DNA of 64,000 bases from contig JACQYL010000028.1 of assembly GCA_016208165.1 (NCBI GenBank), positions 1 through 64,000 of the forward strand. The letters run 5' to 3'. Position numbers and translations under genes: made by a program. This document shows, piece by piece, positions 1 to 9,040 of this stretch. Position 1 is the stretch's first letter; each line of letters starts with the position of its first letter. The notes beneath the pieces were generated by a model that worked only from the letters and a program-made list of their open reading frames with translations, made no database searches and was not told the origin of the DNA. This DNA is from Deltaproteobacteria bacterium. Lineage in GTDB: Bacteria > Desulfobacterota > Desulfarculia > JACQYL01.

Positions 1-1
1 C

Positions 2-589
2 GAATTTCCCGATTTCCTGGAACCCGGGGTCTATCGGGTTCGGCCGTCGGTCGAGTCGCCATCCTCCGCAATGATCGTCGCCAATCCGAGCAATTTAGCT
101 CGACTGATTGATTTATACGGCGGGCACATTTACGACGTACGCGATCCGGCCACGGGCAAAGTGACGCAGGAGGGGCGGATCGACCACATGCCGGACCTGG
201 AAATGCTCCGCGGAGACATCGTATCCATCAGCGTCAACAACCCGACTCATTATGAAACGATGAAGGCCGTCCACGAAGCCTACGGGGTGCTTCTGGATCC
301 TCACGGCGCCGTGGGCTGGAGATCCCTTGAAACTTTTCTGCAGGGCAAACATGACGCCTTGTCCGTGGTCTACGAGACGGCCGATCCGGGAAAGTTTCCG
401 GAAGATGTGGAAAAGGCTCTTGGAATCACGCCTCCGGTCCCTCCCAATATCGCCCTGCAGGCCGATCTCGAAGAGCGAATCTTCCATGTGGGTGAGCCCC
501 CGGATCGGAAGAACGGCGCCATGGTATTGAGCGACGCCCAATACCATGAGACTTGCACCTTGATACGGTCCGTCTACGGTGGAAACTAG
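2..589 (+). CDS. thrC: Threonine synthase, C-terminal part (5' end outside window)
   Basis: PLP enzyme that converts O-phospho-L-homoserine to L-threonine in the cytoplasm. The reading frame is open from base 2 and gives 195 residues. The segment PSVESPSSAMIVANPSN followed by LARLIDLYGG matches the conserved PSV..(A/S)M.(V/I)(G/A)NPSN block of threonine synthases, and GVLLDPHGAVGW is the usual 'DPHgAvG' motif near the C-terminus. The apparent ATG at 71 lies inside this motif and is not the start. About the first half or more of the gene, including the PLP lysine, is upstream of the window. It ends with TAG. Confidence 0.9.
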   Translation, partial: EFPDFLEPGVYRVRPSVESPSSAMIVANPSNLARLIDLYGGHIYDVRDPATGKVTQEGRIDHMPDLEMLRGDIVSISVNNPTHYETMKAVHEAYGVLLDPHGAVGWRSLETFLQGKHDALSVVYETADPGKFPEDVEKALGITPPVPPNIALQADLEERIFHVGEPPDRKNGAMVLSDAQYHETCTLIRSVYGGN

Positions 590-630
590 GCCATTTGAAA
601 AGGACGTTTTTCTTTCCGCGAGGTGAGTCG

Positions 631-1209
631 ATGAGTACAAAGAGGGACGCGCATTCCGACGCTTCCATAGACATCAAACAGGAGTTGGCGGACCTGTTCG
701 AAAAAGAGGATGTGGTCGCCTATTTTGACGTGACTTCTTCCCCCGGCATCACGCCTCCGCTGACCGGCATCTGCAAGGTCGCAAAACCGCTGGCCGGAAG
801 TCCGGGCCAGCAGTACGTTTCGTTGCTTTTCATACTGGATACACCGGACGCCGACACCCTCCGCATCGCCAGGGAGTGTGTGAAACAGATAGACGAAAGA
901 AGATTGATCCAATACGTTCCCGAAATAACGTCGGCCGTTCCGATGCCGGAGTCCATGATCGGTGACGCTTATGTGAGGCACATCGACGTGCTTCTGGCAG
1001 GTTCGCCCGGCGACCAGATCCAGCGGATTGTCGGCGAGATCTATGAAGCCCTTCGCGACATCCCTTCCCTCGAACTCGGCGAGCTGGTCTGGTGGGAAGG
1101 CGAGCCTTCCGATTCCATGAATGAAGGCCGTGACGCCCCTCGAAACACGGCGGAAAACGTCTCCCTCATGGACAGGATAAAGAAACGACTGGGTATAACC
1201 CTCAAGTAG
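631..1209 (+). CDS. Conserved hypothetical protein, 192 aa
   Basis: Not recognised. ATG 631 is preferred over upstream in-frame codons because GAGGTGAG lies just before it and upstream codons overlap thrC. No signal peptide or membrane segment. The N-terminal 25 residues are polar, followed by a compact alpha/beta-looking region (residues ~20-165) with VSLLFILDTPDAD and RIVGEIYEALRDI, then an acidic linker and a basic tail DRIKKRLGITLK. It follows thrC by 41 bases in the same direction, so the two may be co-transcribed, but nothing links the functions. Confidence 0.6.
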   Translation: MSTKRDAHSDASIDIKQELADLFEKEDVVAYFDVTSSPGITPPLTGICKVAKPLAGSPGQQYVSLLFILDTPDADTLRIARECVKQIDERRLIQYVPEITSAVPMPESMIGDAYVRHIDVLLAGSPGDQIQRIVGEIYEALRDIPSLELGELVWWEGEPSDSMNEGRDAPRNTAENVSLMDRIKKRLGITLK

Positions 1210-1558
1210 AAGGCCCATCCGTTCAAACCCGCCGCCGCACCTGCCGGCGGCCATGGCCTTCGGCATTCATTTCACGATGGAAAAAAACGAACTTTCGACC
1301 GCTTCACCTGCTTGCGCGCCTTTGACGAATAACTCCCTCGACATGGAAACCCGTGAATTCGGCTTCAGGCCCAATTCATTGGATGCGGATCCCCATTAGA
1401 GGCATGCGCCCGCGCACCGGTTGCCGCCGTGAGCGGCTCTCACGACCGCCGTGCGTATTCGGGAAAAATGACTAAAGTTATCACGGCGTTCGGACGATGG
1501 GAAGGTGGCCCCATTCGGACTAGGCCATGATCCGGATTCTTAATTTTGGAGGATATCA
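1210..1558 (+). other. Intergenic region upstream of the partner-switching operon
   Basis: No ORF with gene-like character. It contains a GC hairpin (GCCGCC...GGCGGC, about 1230-1250) after the hypothetical gene; without a U-run it is only a weak terminator candidate. The strong Shine-Dalgarno GGAGG at 1548-1552 belongs to the next gene. No convincing promoter was recognised. Confidence 0.4.
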
Positions 1559-1888
1559 ATGGAGATCATCTCAACGGGCAAATCAGGCGGCGCCACGGTC
1601 GTCTCGGTGAAAGGCAGAATGGATGCTGCAAGTGCGCCGGATTTCGAGAAAAATATGCAAGAAATGATCGACGGCGGTCAACGCGCTTTTGCGGTGGATC
1701 TTTCGGAACTGGACTATATCAGCAGTGCGGGGCTGCGCGCGATCCTGAGCATCGCGAAAAGGCTGAAAACCCTGAACGGAAATTTCCTCATCGCTTCTTT
1801 GAGAGGCCCTGTGAAAGAGGTATTCGAAATATCCGGTTTCAGCTCCATCATTCCGATTTACGACAGTGTCGATGCCGCATTGAGTTGA
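1559..1888 (+). CDS. Anti-sigma factor antagonist, STAS domain (RsbV/SpoIIAA type)
   Basis: Single STAS domain of 109 aa, normal length. The N-terminus MEIISTGKSGGATVVSVKGR and the core LSELDYISSAGLRAILSIAK carry the family signature; the serine in YISSAGL is where RsbV/SpoIIAA proteins are phosphorylated by the partner kinase. When dephosphorylated, such proteins bind the RsbW-like kinase and release its target. The start is set by GGAGG at 1548-1552, six bases before ATG. A cognate kinase lies 260 bases downstream and a PP2C phosphatase further along, so this is a classical partner-switching set. Confidence 0.92.
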   Translation: MEIISTGKSGGATVVSVKGRMDAASAPDFEKNMQEMIDGGQRAFAVDLSELDYISSAGLRAILSIAKRLKTLNGNFLIASLRGPVKEVFEISGFSSIIPIYDSVDAALS

Positions 1889-2148
1889 AGCAGCCTGTGA
1901 GAATCGACGAGGCGGTGAAGGGATCGGACGCCGCCAAACAGATCCCTATACTTGGAGCCGGTCCGGACCTCGCTGTACATGATCAGCTTCGACCCGCTTC
2001 AGCAAGGCGCTGAAGTAAGGTCGGGTTAGGAGGCGCGGCCGCCGCAACCCGGCAAGCAAGGCAGTGGTTATTTTGAGTAAAGGCGCATAGCAACTTCGCG
2101 CCTCCGGAACAATGGGTATTCTCATATAAACCGACCAGCGGTATTGTC

Positions 2149-2556
2149 ATGCCCCGAAAAGAGGCTCCCGCCAACCTCGATCAATTGAGTGAACTGATTC
2201 GGTTCATATCCGAATTTGCAGAAAGCAATGGATTCTCCGGTGACAGACTCTCGAAGATTCACCTCGTTGCCGAAGAAGCCCTGGTGAACATTTTCAAATA
2301 CGCTTACCCGGAAGCGGAAGGGAACGTCCAGGTTTCGGTGGACACGGACGATCGCGGCCGATGCGTTATCGAGTTTTCGGACACGGGCGTCCCTTTCGAT
2401 CCCTCGTCCGCGAACGAGCCCGATTTGACCTCGGAAGTGGCGGAGCGCGATATCGGAAAACTGGGCATCTTCTTTATACGCAGGATGTCGGATGAGGTGC
2501 ACTATTGGCGGGACGGCAATCGAAACATCCTGACGTTGATCCTGGAAAAACCATAA
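2149..2556 (+). CDS. RsbW-like serine kinase / anti-sigma regulatory factor (HATPase_c_2)
   Basis: GHKL-type ATPase of 135 aa in the anti-sigma family. The N-box-like stretch HLVAEEALVNIFKYAYPE, the G1-like FSDTGVPFDPS and a C-terminal DIGKLGIFFIRRMSDEV segment are visible. Such proteins phosphorylate the STAS antagonist (gene at 1559) and sequester a sigma factor or another regulator. No sigma factor gene is nearby, so the output target is unknown. The next gene follows after only 9 bases, indicating an operon. Confidence 0.88.
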   Translation: MPRKEAPANLDQLSELIRFISEFAESNGFSGDRLSKIHLVAEEALVNIFKYAYPEAEGNVQVSVDTDDRGRCVIEFSDTGVPFDPSSANEPDLTSEVAERDIGKLGIFFIRRMSDEVHYWRDGNRNILTLILEKP

Positions 2557-2565
2557 AGAGACTTC

Positions 2566-3549
2566 ATGAGCCGAATCCCCCGCATACTGGTTTTCCTGGC
2601 CGCAGCCTTACTAGCCGCCGCCGTCCACGCGGATGAGAAACAACTCGTAAAGGCTTCGTTCATTCCTCAGTGGATTCCTCAAGCACAGTTTGCCGGCTAC
2701 TATACCGCTTATGAAAAAGGCTTCTACGCCAAGCGGGGAATCGATTTGACCATCCTTCCCGGCGGCCCGGAGTGTCCCCCGGATCGCCTTCTCCTGAGCG
2801 GCGAAGCCGATTTCTGTACCTTGTGGCTTTCCAGAGCCGTTCAATTGAGGGCCCAGGGGCGCAAGATCGTCAATATCGCCCAAATGTTGCAGCGTTCCGC
2901 CTTGATGCTCGTAGCGAAGAAATCGAGCGGCATCGAGACCCCCCATGACATGAACGGCAAAAAGGTGGGCCTGTGGGGTCCGATTTTCCAGATTCAGGCC
3001 CGTGCGTTTTTCGAGCAATACGGCGTTACGGTTCAGGTCATTCCCCAATCCTTTTCAGTCAATCTCTTTCTGCGCGGAGGCGTAGATCTGGCCTCGGCCA
3101 TGTGGTACAACGAGTACCACACCATTCTGAATTCCGGCATCAATCCGGAAGAGCTTTCCACCTTTTTCTTCCAGGACTACGGGCTGAATTTCCCTGAAGA
3201 CGGCATTTACGCGCTGGAGGAAACCTACAACCAACATCCGGAATTCAGTTGCGCTTTCGTCGAAGCGTCTATCGAGGGATGGCGCTACGCCTTCGCTCAT
3301 CCCGAGGAGACGCTGGACATGGTGATCCGAAACTTGAAGCAGGCGCACTTTCCGGCCAGCCGGGTTCACCAGCGTTGGATGCTTTCGCGTATGAAAGAGC
3401 TCATTTTGTGGAACGAGTCATCCAATGCGGTGGGCGCTCTTGCCCGAAAGGACTTCGATCGGGTGGCTTCCACCATGAAAGACGAAGGGATGATCGACCA
3501 AATACCCGAATTTCAGGACTTTTACCGGAAATGTCATGCGGATCGTTAA
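2566..3549 (+). CDS. NMT1/THI5-like periplasmic substrate-binding protein
   Basis: Probable secreted ligand-binding protein of 327 aa. A hydrophobic N-terminus (ILVFLAAALLAAAVHA) forms a signal peptide with cleavage near residue 22. WIPQAQFAGYYTAYEKGFY, then a GIDLTILPGG segment, is the typical start of an NMT1/SsuA-like binding domain for thiamine precursors, sulfonates or nitriles. No ABC permease or ATPase genes accompany it. Instead it overlaps the sensor phosphatase gene by 14 bases, so it may deliver a ligand signal to that sensor rather than feed a transporter; this is inferred from position only. Confidence 0.85.
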   Translation: MSRIPRILVFLAAALLAAAVHADEKQLVKASFIPQWIPQAQFAGYYTAYEKGFYAKRGIDLTILPGGPECPPDRLLLSGEADFCTLWLSRAVQLRAQGRKIVNIAQMLQRSALMLVAKKSSGIETPHDMNGKKVGLWGPIFQIQARAFFEQYGVTVQVIPQSFSVNLFLRGGVDLASAMWYNEYHTILNSGINPEELSTFFFQDYGLNFPEDGIYALEETYNQHPEFSCAFVEASIEGWRYAFAHPEETLDMVIRNLKQAHFPASRVHQRWMLSRMKELILWNESSNAVGALARKDFDRVASTMKDEGMIDQIPEFQDFYRKCHADR

Positions 3550-5330
3550 GAACAGAGGCATCGCGTTCAAACTGATCGCCCTGATCTTTGCGGGCAGTAT
3601 GCTTGTGTTCGGCCTCATCCTTGGCATGGACTACATGGTCTCCCGGCAAATCGTTCTTGAAAAAGTGAAAAGCAACGCCCGTTATCTGACCGAAGCCACG
3701 CTGAACCGTATTCAGATCGTCCTGGCCTCCATTGAAAGCGTCACTCGAAATCAAACTCCGTACTTGGAGCAGGGACCGGTAACACAGGAAGAACTGGCTA
3801 TTATGGTCCGTTCCCTGGTGGAGAAGAATCCGGAAGTGTATGGGTGCGCCATCTCTTTCGAGCCCAATACGTTCGAAGGCAAATCGTCGTATTTCGCCAT
3901 ATACGGCTACAGGTCCGAAGGAGACATCCGGACCGGTACCCTGGACGCAATCAGCTACCAGTACGAGAACAAGGACTGGTATCAGATTCCCAAAGAACTG
4001 AATCGGCCCGAGTGGAGCGAGCCCTATTTCGACGAGGGCGGCGGCGACATACTCATGGCCACCTACTCGGCGCCTTTCTACAGAACCGTAGGGAACGAAC
4101 AACGGTTCATGGGCGTCGTTTCGGCCGACTTATCCCTTTCGTGGCTTCAGCAGCTCGTTTCTTCCATCCGCATTCAGCGGACGGGATATGGCTTTCTGAT
4201 CTCCAAGAACGGCACGCTCATCACCCATCCCAACTCCGATCTGGTTATGAACGACACCATATTTGCCGTTGCCGAAGCCAGGAATGCCCCGCATATCCGG
4301 GAAATCGGCAGAGCCATGATCCGGGGTGAGACGGGATTCGCCCCCTGGACCAGTATCGTTACTGAGAAACAAGGCTGGCTTGGTTTTGCACCCCTCGAGT
4401 CGGGCGGATGGTCGTTGGGTGTGTTTTTCCCGGAAGACGAACTCATGGAGGACGTCTCCCGATTGACCAGGAATGCTATATTTATGGGTCTGGCCGGATT
4501 CCTGGTCCTGCTCGGAGTGATTTTTCTCGTAGCCAATTCCATAACCAAACCCCTTCGTGAATTAGGCCACAGCCGCCCGGGAGCGTATCGAAAGCGAGTT
4601 GCAGATCGCCAGAGATATCCAGATGAGCATCTTGCCCAAACTGTTCCCGCCCTTCCCGGATGAGCCGGAATTCGACATCTATTCCACCATCGAGCCGGCC
4701 AAGGAAGTGGGCGGGGATTTGTACGATTTCTATCACCTGGATGAACATCATCTCTGCTTCGTCATCGGAGATGTATCGGGAAAAGGCATACCCGCTTCTC
4801 TGTTTATGGCCGTGGCAAAAACCTTGATCAAGGCGACGGCCTCGAACGGTCTCGATCCGGCGGAAATACTGTCCAAAGTAAACGACGAATTGGCAAGGGA
4901 CAATGACGTTTGTATGTTCGTAACCGTGTTCTTGGGGATTCTGGATCTTCGAACCGGAGACCTGGAATACGCCAATGGAGGGCACAATCCGCCCCTGATC
5001 GTTCCCGGCCGCGGAGACATCGAGTTTGTGAAACGTTGCGGGGGCGCTCTGGTGGGCGCCATGGAAGGCATCGTTTTCGAGTCCTCCCGAATAGTCATGG
5101 CTCCGGGCGACATGCTGTTCCTGTATACGGACGGCGTCACGGAGGCCATGAACGAACACATGGAACTCTTTTCGGAAGAGCGGCTGAAACGCAACCTGAC
5201 CTCCCTGAGGGACCGGCCCATCAAGGAAATTGTTGCCGGCGTCCTGCACGAGGTCCATCACTTCTCCCAGTGGGTGGAGCAGTCCGACGACATCACCATG
5301 ATGGCGGTGAAATATTGGGGACGTCCGTGA
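3536..5330 (+). pseudogene. Cache-HAMP-PP2C (RsbU/SpoIIE) sensor phosphatase, broken in HAMP
   Basis: Membrane sensor phosphatase that should dephosphorylate the STAS antagonist upstream. The N-terminal frame (3536-4663) has a TM helix (residues ~10-28), a Cache-like sensor region (~40-290) with YENKDWYQIPKEL, and a second TM (~318-337) ending in NSITKPLREL, the first HAMP residues. The PP2C part continues in another frame (from about 4566; RERIESELQIARDIQMS), with the metal-binding motifs GGDLYDF, VIGDVSGKG, FLYTDGVTEA and QSDDITMM intact to 5330. About 45-50 residues of HAMP are missing at the junction near 4565-4575. The catalytic domain might still be made as a separate 243-aa protein from an in-frame TTG at 4599; otherwise the gene is inactive. 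Confidence 0.85.
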
Positions 5331-5382
5331 AATATGGGCATTCGCCCGGCGAAACTCCCCCGAGCCCAGCGAAGGAAACATT

Positions 5383-7695
5383 TTGAGCGTAATGTGCAAA
5401 AGGCCTCAGATCGGGGTCTCTTTTCCCCGCTTTGACGGGAAAAACAAGGTCACCGGGCTGGAGAAGTATGCGGCTGATTATTACGACGGAGACTTCGTGT
5501 GGGCCGGAGTCAAGCGCTCCGAACCGGCCCACGCGCGACTGCTGGAACTAGATGCCGAAGATGCTCGAAGATTGCCCGGCGTGTTGGCCGTGCTGACCTA
5601 TCGGGACATAACGGGAACCAACAGACAAGGCATTGTCCGGAAAGACCAGCCGGTGCTGGTCAACGACAAGGTGCGTCGTTACGGAGATGCATTGGCGCTG
5701 ATCCTCGCGGAGGACAGGTCCGTTCTGAAGCAGGCGCAATCTCTGATCGAGGTGCGCCAGGAGCCGTTGTCCCCCGTGTTCTCCGTGGAAGAAGCACTGG
5801 CGGATGGAGCGCCTGTGATTCACGAGGACAACCCCCACGGCAACATACTATCGGACCTATCGGTTCAAAGGGGTATGGGCGCCGCCGCAATGGAGTCCTG
5901 TTCGGTGCGGGTCGAGCACAGCTTCGAACTTCCCCGCCAGGAGCACGCCTATCTCGAAACGGAGTGCGGCTGGGCCCATGTATCGGAAAGCGGCCAACTC
6001 GTTATCGTGGCATCGACCCAGTCGCCTTTCCGAGATCGAACCGAGGTAGCGTCCGCCCTCGGATTGGACCCTAGCCGCATACGGGTCATCGCTCCATATC
6101 TCGGAGGCGCTTTCGGAGGAAAAGACGGGGCTACGGTCCAGATCCTGCTGGCTCTGGCGGCTCTGAACTCGGGGGGCCGGCCGGTCAAAATGTGGTGGGA
6201 CCGGGAAGAGAGCTTCCTGGCCAGTGTCAAGCGACTGTCCGGGCGTGCATCCTACCGTCTCGGGGCGGATGCGGAAGGCGCGTTTCACGCCCTCGAATGC
6301 ACCATCGACCTCGACAACGGTCCTTACGAGCATCTAGGAGGCGAAGTTCTGGCCCTCGCCGTGGAGCACGCGAGCGGACCGTATCGCATTCCCCACACGC
6401 ATGTTCGGGGAAGATGCATATATACCAACAATCCCGCCGGTGGGCCTTTCAGGGGGTTCGGTGCGCCCCAGGTAAGCGCGGCCATGGAGCAGATGGTGGA
6501 TCTGCTGGCCGCTAAATTACACATGAACCCCCTCGAACTTCGATCCCGAAACGCCGTGCGCCAGGGAGACAGAAACTGTGTGGGCGTGACCTTGACCCAA
6601 TCCACCGGCGCGATGGATTGCCTGGAACGACTTTCCCGACATCCCCTCTGGATGGAAAGAGCAGAGTGGAAAAAAGGAGCCGGGTCCTGGAAGCGTCGTG
6701 GAGTAGGGATCGCCTGTCTGGCGCACGGCTCCGGATATGGTCCCATCGTCCCGGATTATGCCAATGCGAGCATCGAGTTGACCTCGAAGGGCGCCTTCCG
6801 CATTACGTGCGGCGTGTCGGACATGGGCCAGGGGAATGCCTCCACCTATCTGCAGATCGGCGGTTACATCCTGAACCAGGACTGCGACGGCCTCGAGCTG
6901 ATCCTGCCTGACACGGAGCGAACCCTGCCGTCCTGTTCCTCCGCAGCCAGCCGCACGACCTATACGTATGCCAATGCTCTGATCGGTGCGGCAACCGCCC
7001 TTAAACAAAGAATCTACGAGAAGGCGTCGGATCTGCTCATGGCCGGTTCCACGGCTGATTTCGAACTTCTGCCGGGCTTTGTCCGGCACCTTCCAACGGG
7101 CAGGGACGTGCCCCTTTCGGCCCTGGCAAAGAACATGGCCCCTGCGGAACGCGTGTCCGTGCACCACTGGCGCGCCCCCGTTTGCAAAGAGCCTGTCAAT
7201 GCCAAATCCAACACCACTCTGCTCGGGTTGCCTCACATCCTGTTTTCCTACGCAGCGCACCTGGCCTATGTGGAAGTGGACGAGCTTACGGGCCGGATGG
7301 AAGTCGTCCGTTATCTGGCGGTAACGGACAGCGGGCGCGTGATCAATCCTCAAGTCTACGAACAGCAGATACAGGGCGGAATCGTGCAGGGGATCGGGTA
7401 CGGTTTGTACGAAGACTACAAAGTGGAAAACGGCCGCTCCGGCACTCCCGATCTGTCCACGTACCTGGCGCCCACGGCTCTCGATGCCCCGGACATGGAA
7501 TCGATCCCCGTGGAACTGCACGAACCCACCGGACCTTTCGGGCTCAAAGGAGTGGGCGAGATTGCGATCAGCGGCCCTCTGCCGGCCGCGGCCAACGCGC
7601 TGGCGGACGCCTGCGGCGTTCGAATCAGCCGCGCGCCGTTCACCCCGGAACGCGTCTTGGCGGCCTTGAACCAAAAAGAGGATGACCCATTCTAA
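5383..7695 (+). CDS. Xanthine dehydrogenase/aldehyde oxidase family, molybdopterin-binding subunit
   Basis: Large catalytic subunit (770 aa) of a molybdenum hydroxylase, which hydroxylates a heterocycle or aldehyde using water. DGKNKVTGLEKYAADY is the usual N-terminus; GGAFGGKDG, PFRGFGAPQ and a C-terminal GLKGVGEIA containing the probable catalytic Glu726 (GxGE motif) are present. The substrate cannot be read from sequence. Start is TTG 5383 after GAAGGA; ATG 5392 is an alternative. It overlaps the 2Fe-2S subunit by one base (TAATG) and heads a five-gene operon. Confidence 0.93.
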   Translation: MSVMCKRPQIGVSFPRFDGKNKVTGLEKYAADYYDGDFVWAGVKRSEPAHARLLELDAEDARRLPGVLAVLTYRDITGTNRQGIVRKDQPVLVNDKVRRYGDALALILAEDRSVLKQAQSLIEVRQEPLSPVFSVEEALADGAPVIHEDNPHGNILSDLSVQRGMGAAAMESCSVRVEHSFELPRQEHAYLETECGWAHVSESGQLVIVASTQSPFRDRTEVASALGLDPSRIRVIAPYLGGAFGGKDGATVQILLALAALNSGGRPVKMWWDREESFLASVKRLSGRASYRLGADAEGAFHALECTIDLDNGPYEHLGGEVLALAVEHASGPYRIPHTHVRGRCIYTNNPAGGPFRGFGAPQVSAAMEQMVDLLAAKLHMNPLELRSRNAVRQGDRNCVGVTLTQSTGAMDCLERLSRHPLWMERAEWKKGAGSWKRRGVGIACLAHGSGYGPIVPDYANASIELTSKGAFRITCGVSDMGQGNASTYLQIGGYILNQDCDGLELILPDTERTLPSCSSAASRTTYTYANALIGAATALKQRIYEKASDLLMAGSTADFELLPGFVRHLPTGRDVPLSALAKNMAPAERVSVHHWRAPVCKEPVNAKSNTTLLGLPHILFSYAAHLAYVEVDELTGRMEVVRYLAVTDSGRVINPQVYEQQIQGGIVQGIGYGLYEDYKVENGRSGTPDLSTYLAPTALDAPDMESIPVELHEPTGPFGLKGVGEIAISGPLPAAANALADACGVRISRAPFTPERVLAALNQKEDDPF

Positions 7696-8168
7696 TGGAG
7701 ATTTTGTTCACTCTGAACGGAAAACGCATAACCGTGGAAACGCCGCCGGATCGGCGAGTGGTCGATTTGCTGCGTGAGGACCTGGGCCTGACCGGCGCCA
7801 AGGAATGCTGCGGCTCCGGGGAATGCGGCGCCTGCGCCATTCTGGTGGACGGTTCGAGCCGGCTGTCCTGTTTGATGGCGGCCGTCCAGTTGGAAGACCG
7901 GCGCGTGGTCACCATAGAAGGGCTGTCGGGAGAAGGAGCGCTTCATCCGATACAGGAAGCGTTTATACAAGCCGGAGCCATTCAGTGCGGCTATTGCACG
8001 CCCGGTATGGTCATGGCCACCGCCGATCTGTTGAGACGCAATCCCAAGCCGAGTCGAACGGAAATTCGGGAAGCATTGAGCGGGAATCTCTGCCGATGCA
8101 CGGGATATCAGAAAATCGTGGACGCCGTGGAACTCGCCGCCGCGCGTTTGCAGGAACACGGGAAATGA
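7695..8168 (+). CDS. Molybdenum hydroxylase, 2Fe-2S subunit
   Basis: Electron-transfer subunit of 157 aa with two [2Fe-2S] clusters. Cys39, Cys44, Cys47 and Cys59 form the plant-ferredoxin-type cluster (CCGSGECGACAI); Cys98, Cys101, Cys133 and Cys135 (CGYCTPG and NLCRCTGY) form the second. All ligands are present and the length is normal. The extra Cys38 next to Cys39 is unusual; most relatives have Gly there. Starts with ATG overlapping the TAA of the large subunit and ends in a 4-base overlap with the FAD subunit. Confidence 0.95.
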   Translation: MEILFTLNGKRITVETPPDRRVVDLLREDLGLTGAKECCGSGECGACAILVDGSSRLSCLMAAVQLEDRRVVTIEGLSGEGALHPIQEAFIQAGAIQCGYCTPGMVMATADLLRRNPKPSRTEIREALSGNLCRCTGYQKIVDAVELAAARLQEHGK

Positions 8169-9040
8169 GCACGGAACTGCTATCTCCAAGAAATCCGGAC
8201 GAACTGTGGCGAGCGATGGAGAGCCATCCGGACGCCGTTCCTTTCGCCGGAGGCACGGACGTCTTCGTCCGGCTGAGGAAGGGATTGATGGCTCCCCGGG
8301 CCCTCCTATGCCTGGATCGCATCGAAGAACTCAAAGGGATTGAAGATCACGGTTCGCACCTCTTTATCGGCGCGGGAACGACCCATTCTACGGCATTGGC
8401 CCATCCATTGGTCATTCAATTCCTGCCTGTGCTGGCCCACGCGCTTCGCGTGCTCGGATCGCCTCCCATACGAAACATGGGAACCATCGGTGGAAACATC
8501 GTCACGGCTTCCCCTGCCGGTGACACCCTTCCCCCCTTGTATGCCCTTGGAGCCGAGGTGGAACTGAGGTCCAGGGAAGGATCGAGGCGCTGTCCGATAC
8601 ACGAATTCATTATTGGACCCGGGAAAACCATTCTTGCGAAGAACGAGATCCTCTCGGGCGTGCGGGTAAGAAAAGCCGATCGCTACAACGTGCATCATTT
8701 CGAAAAAGTCGGGCTGCGAAATGCGCTGGCCATAGCTCTGGTCAGCATGGCCGCTCTTTTGCGTATTTCGGATTCGGGCGAGATTCAGGAGGTCTCCCTG
8801 GCGTGGGGCAGCGTGGGCCCCACGGTTGTCAGGTCCCCGGAAGCCGAGCAAATCCTGTTGGGCAAGACATTGGACCTGCGGACATTGGAAAACGCCGGAG
8901 CCATAGTCCGGAAAGCCGTGGCTCCCATCGACGACGTCCGGGCAGGCTCGGACTACAGGCGTCAGGTGGCCGGCAATCTCCTTCTTCGTCTTACCGAATA
9001 CTCCGGGGAGCAACCCTGTCGTCCCGAGTCTCCTGAATGA
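8165..9040 (+). CDS. Molybdenum hydroxylase, FAD-binding subunit
   Basis: FAD subunit of 291 aa that passes electrons from the iron-sulfur clusters to an acceptor. PFAGGTDVFVRLRKG is the FAD pyrophosphate-binding motif (A-G-G-T-D), and IRNMGTIGGNIVTASPAGD is the second FAD motif. The start at ATG 8165 is set by the ATGA overlap with the 2Fe-2S gene and by homology; longer upstream extension of this frame runs through that gene and is not coding. It ends in an ATGA overlap with the MFS transporter gene. Confidence 0.93.
   Translation: MSTELLSPRNPDELWRAMESHPDAVPFAGGTDVFVRLRKGLMAPRALLCLDRIEELKGIEDHGSHLFIGAGTTHSTALAHPLVIQFLPVLAHALRVLGSPPIRNMGTIGGNIVTASPAGDTLPPLYALGAEVELRSREGSRRCPIHEFIIGPGKTILAKNEILSGVRVRKADRYNVHHFEKVGLRNALAIALVSMAALLRISDSGEIQEVSLAWGSVGPTVVRSPEAEQILLGKTLDLRTLENAGAIVRKAVAPIDDVRAGSDYRRQVAGNLLLRLTEYSGEQPCRPESPE

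Noticed and set aside
1546-2013. 155-codon frame overlapping the STAS gene
   Set aside because: Out of frame with the STAS domain; Arg/Cys-rich shadow translation.
6517-7674. 385-codon minus-strand open frame opposite the hydroxylase large subunit
   Set aside because: Fully antisense to a gene with strong motifs; arises from GC-biased codon use and has no recognisable domain.
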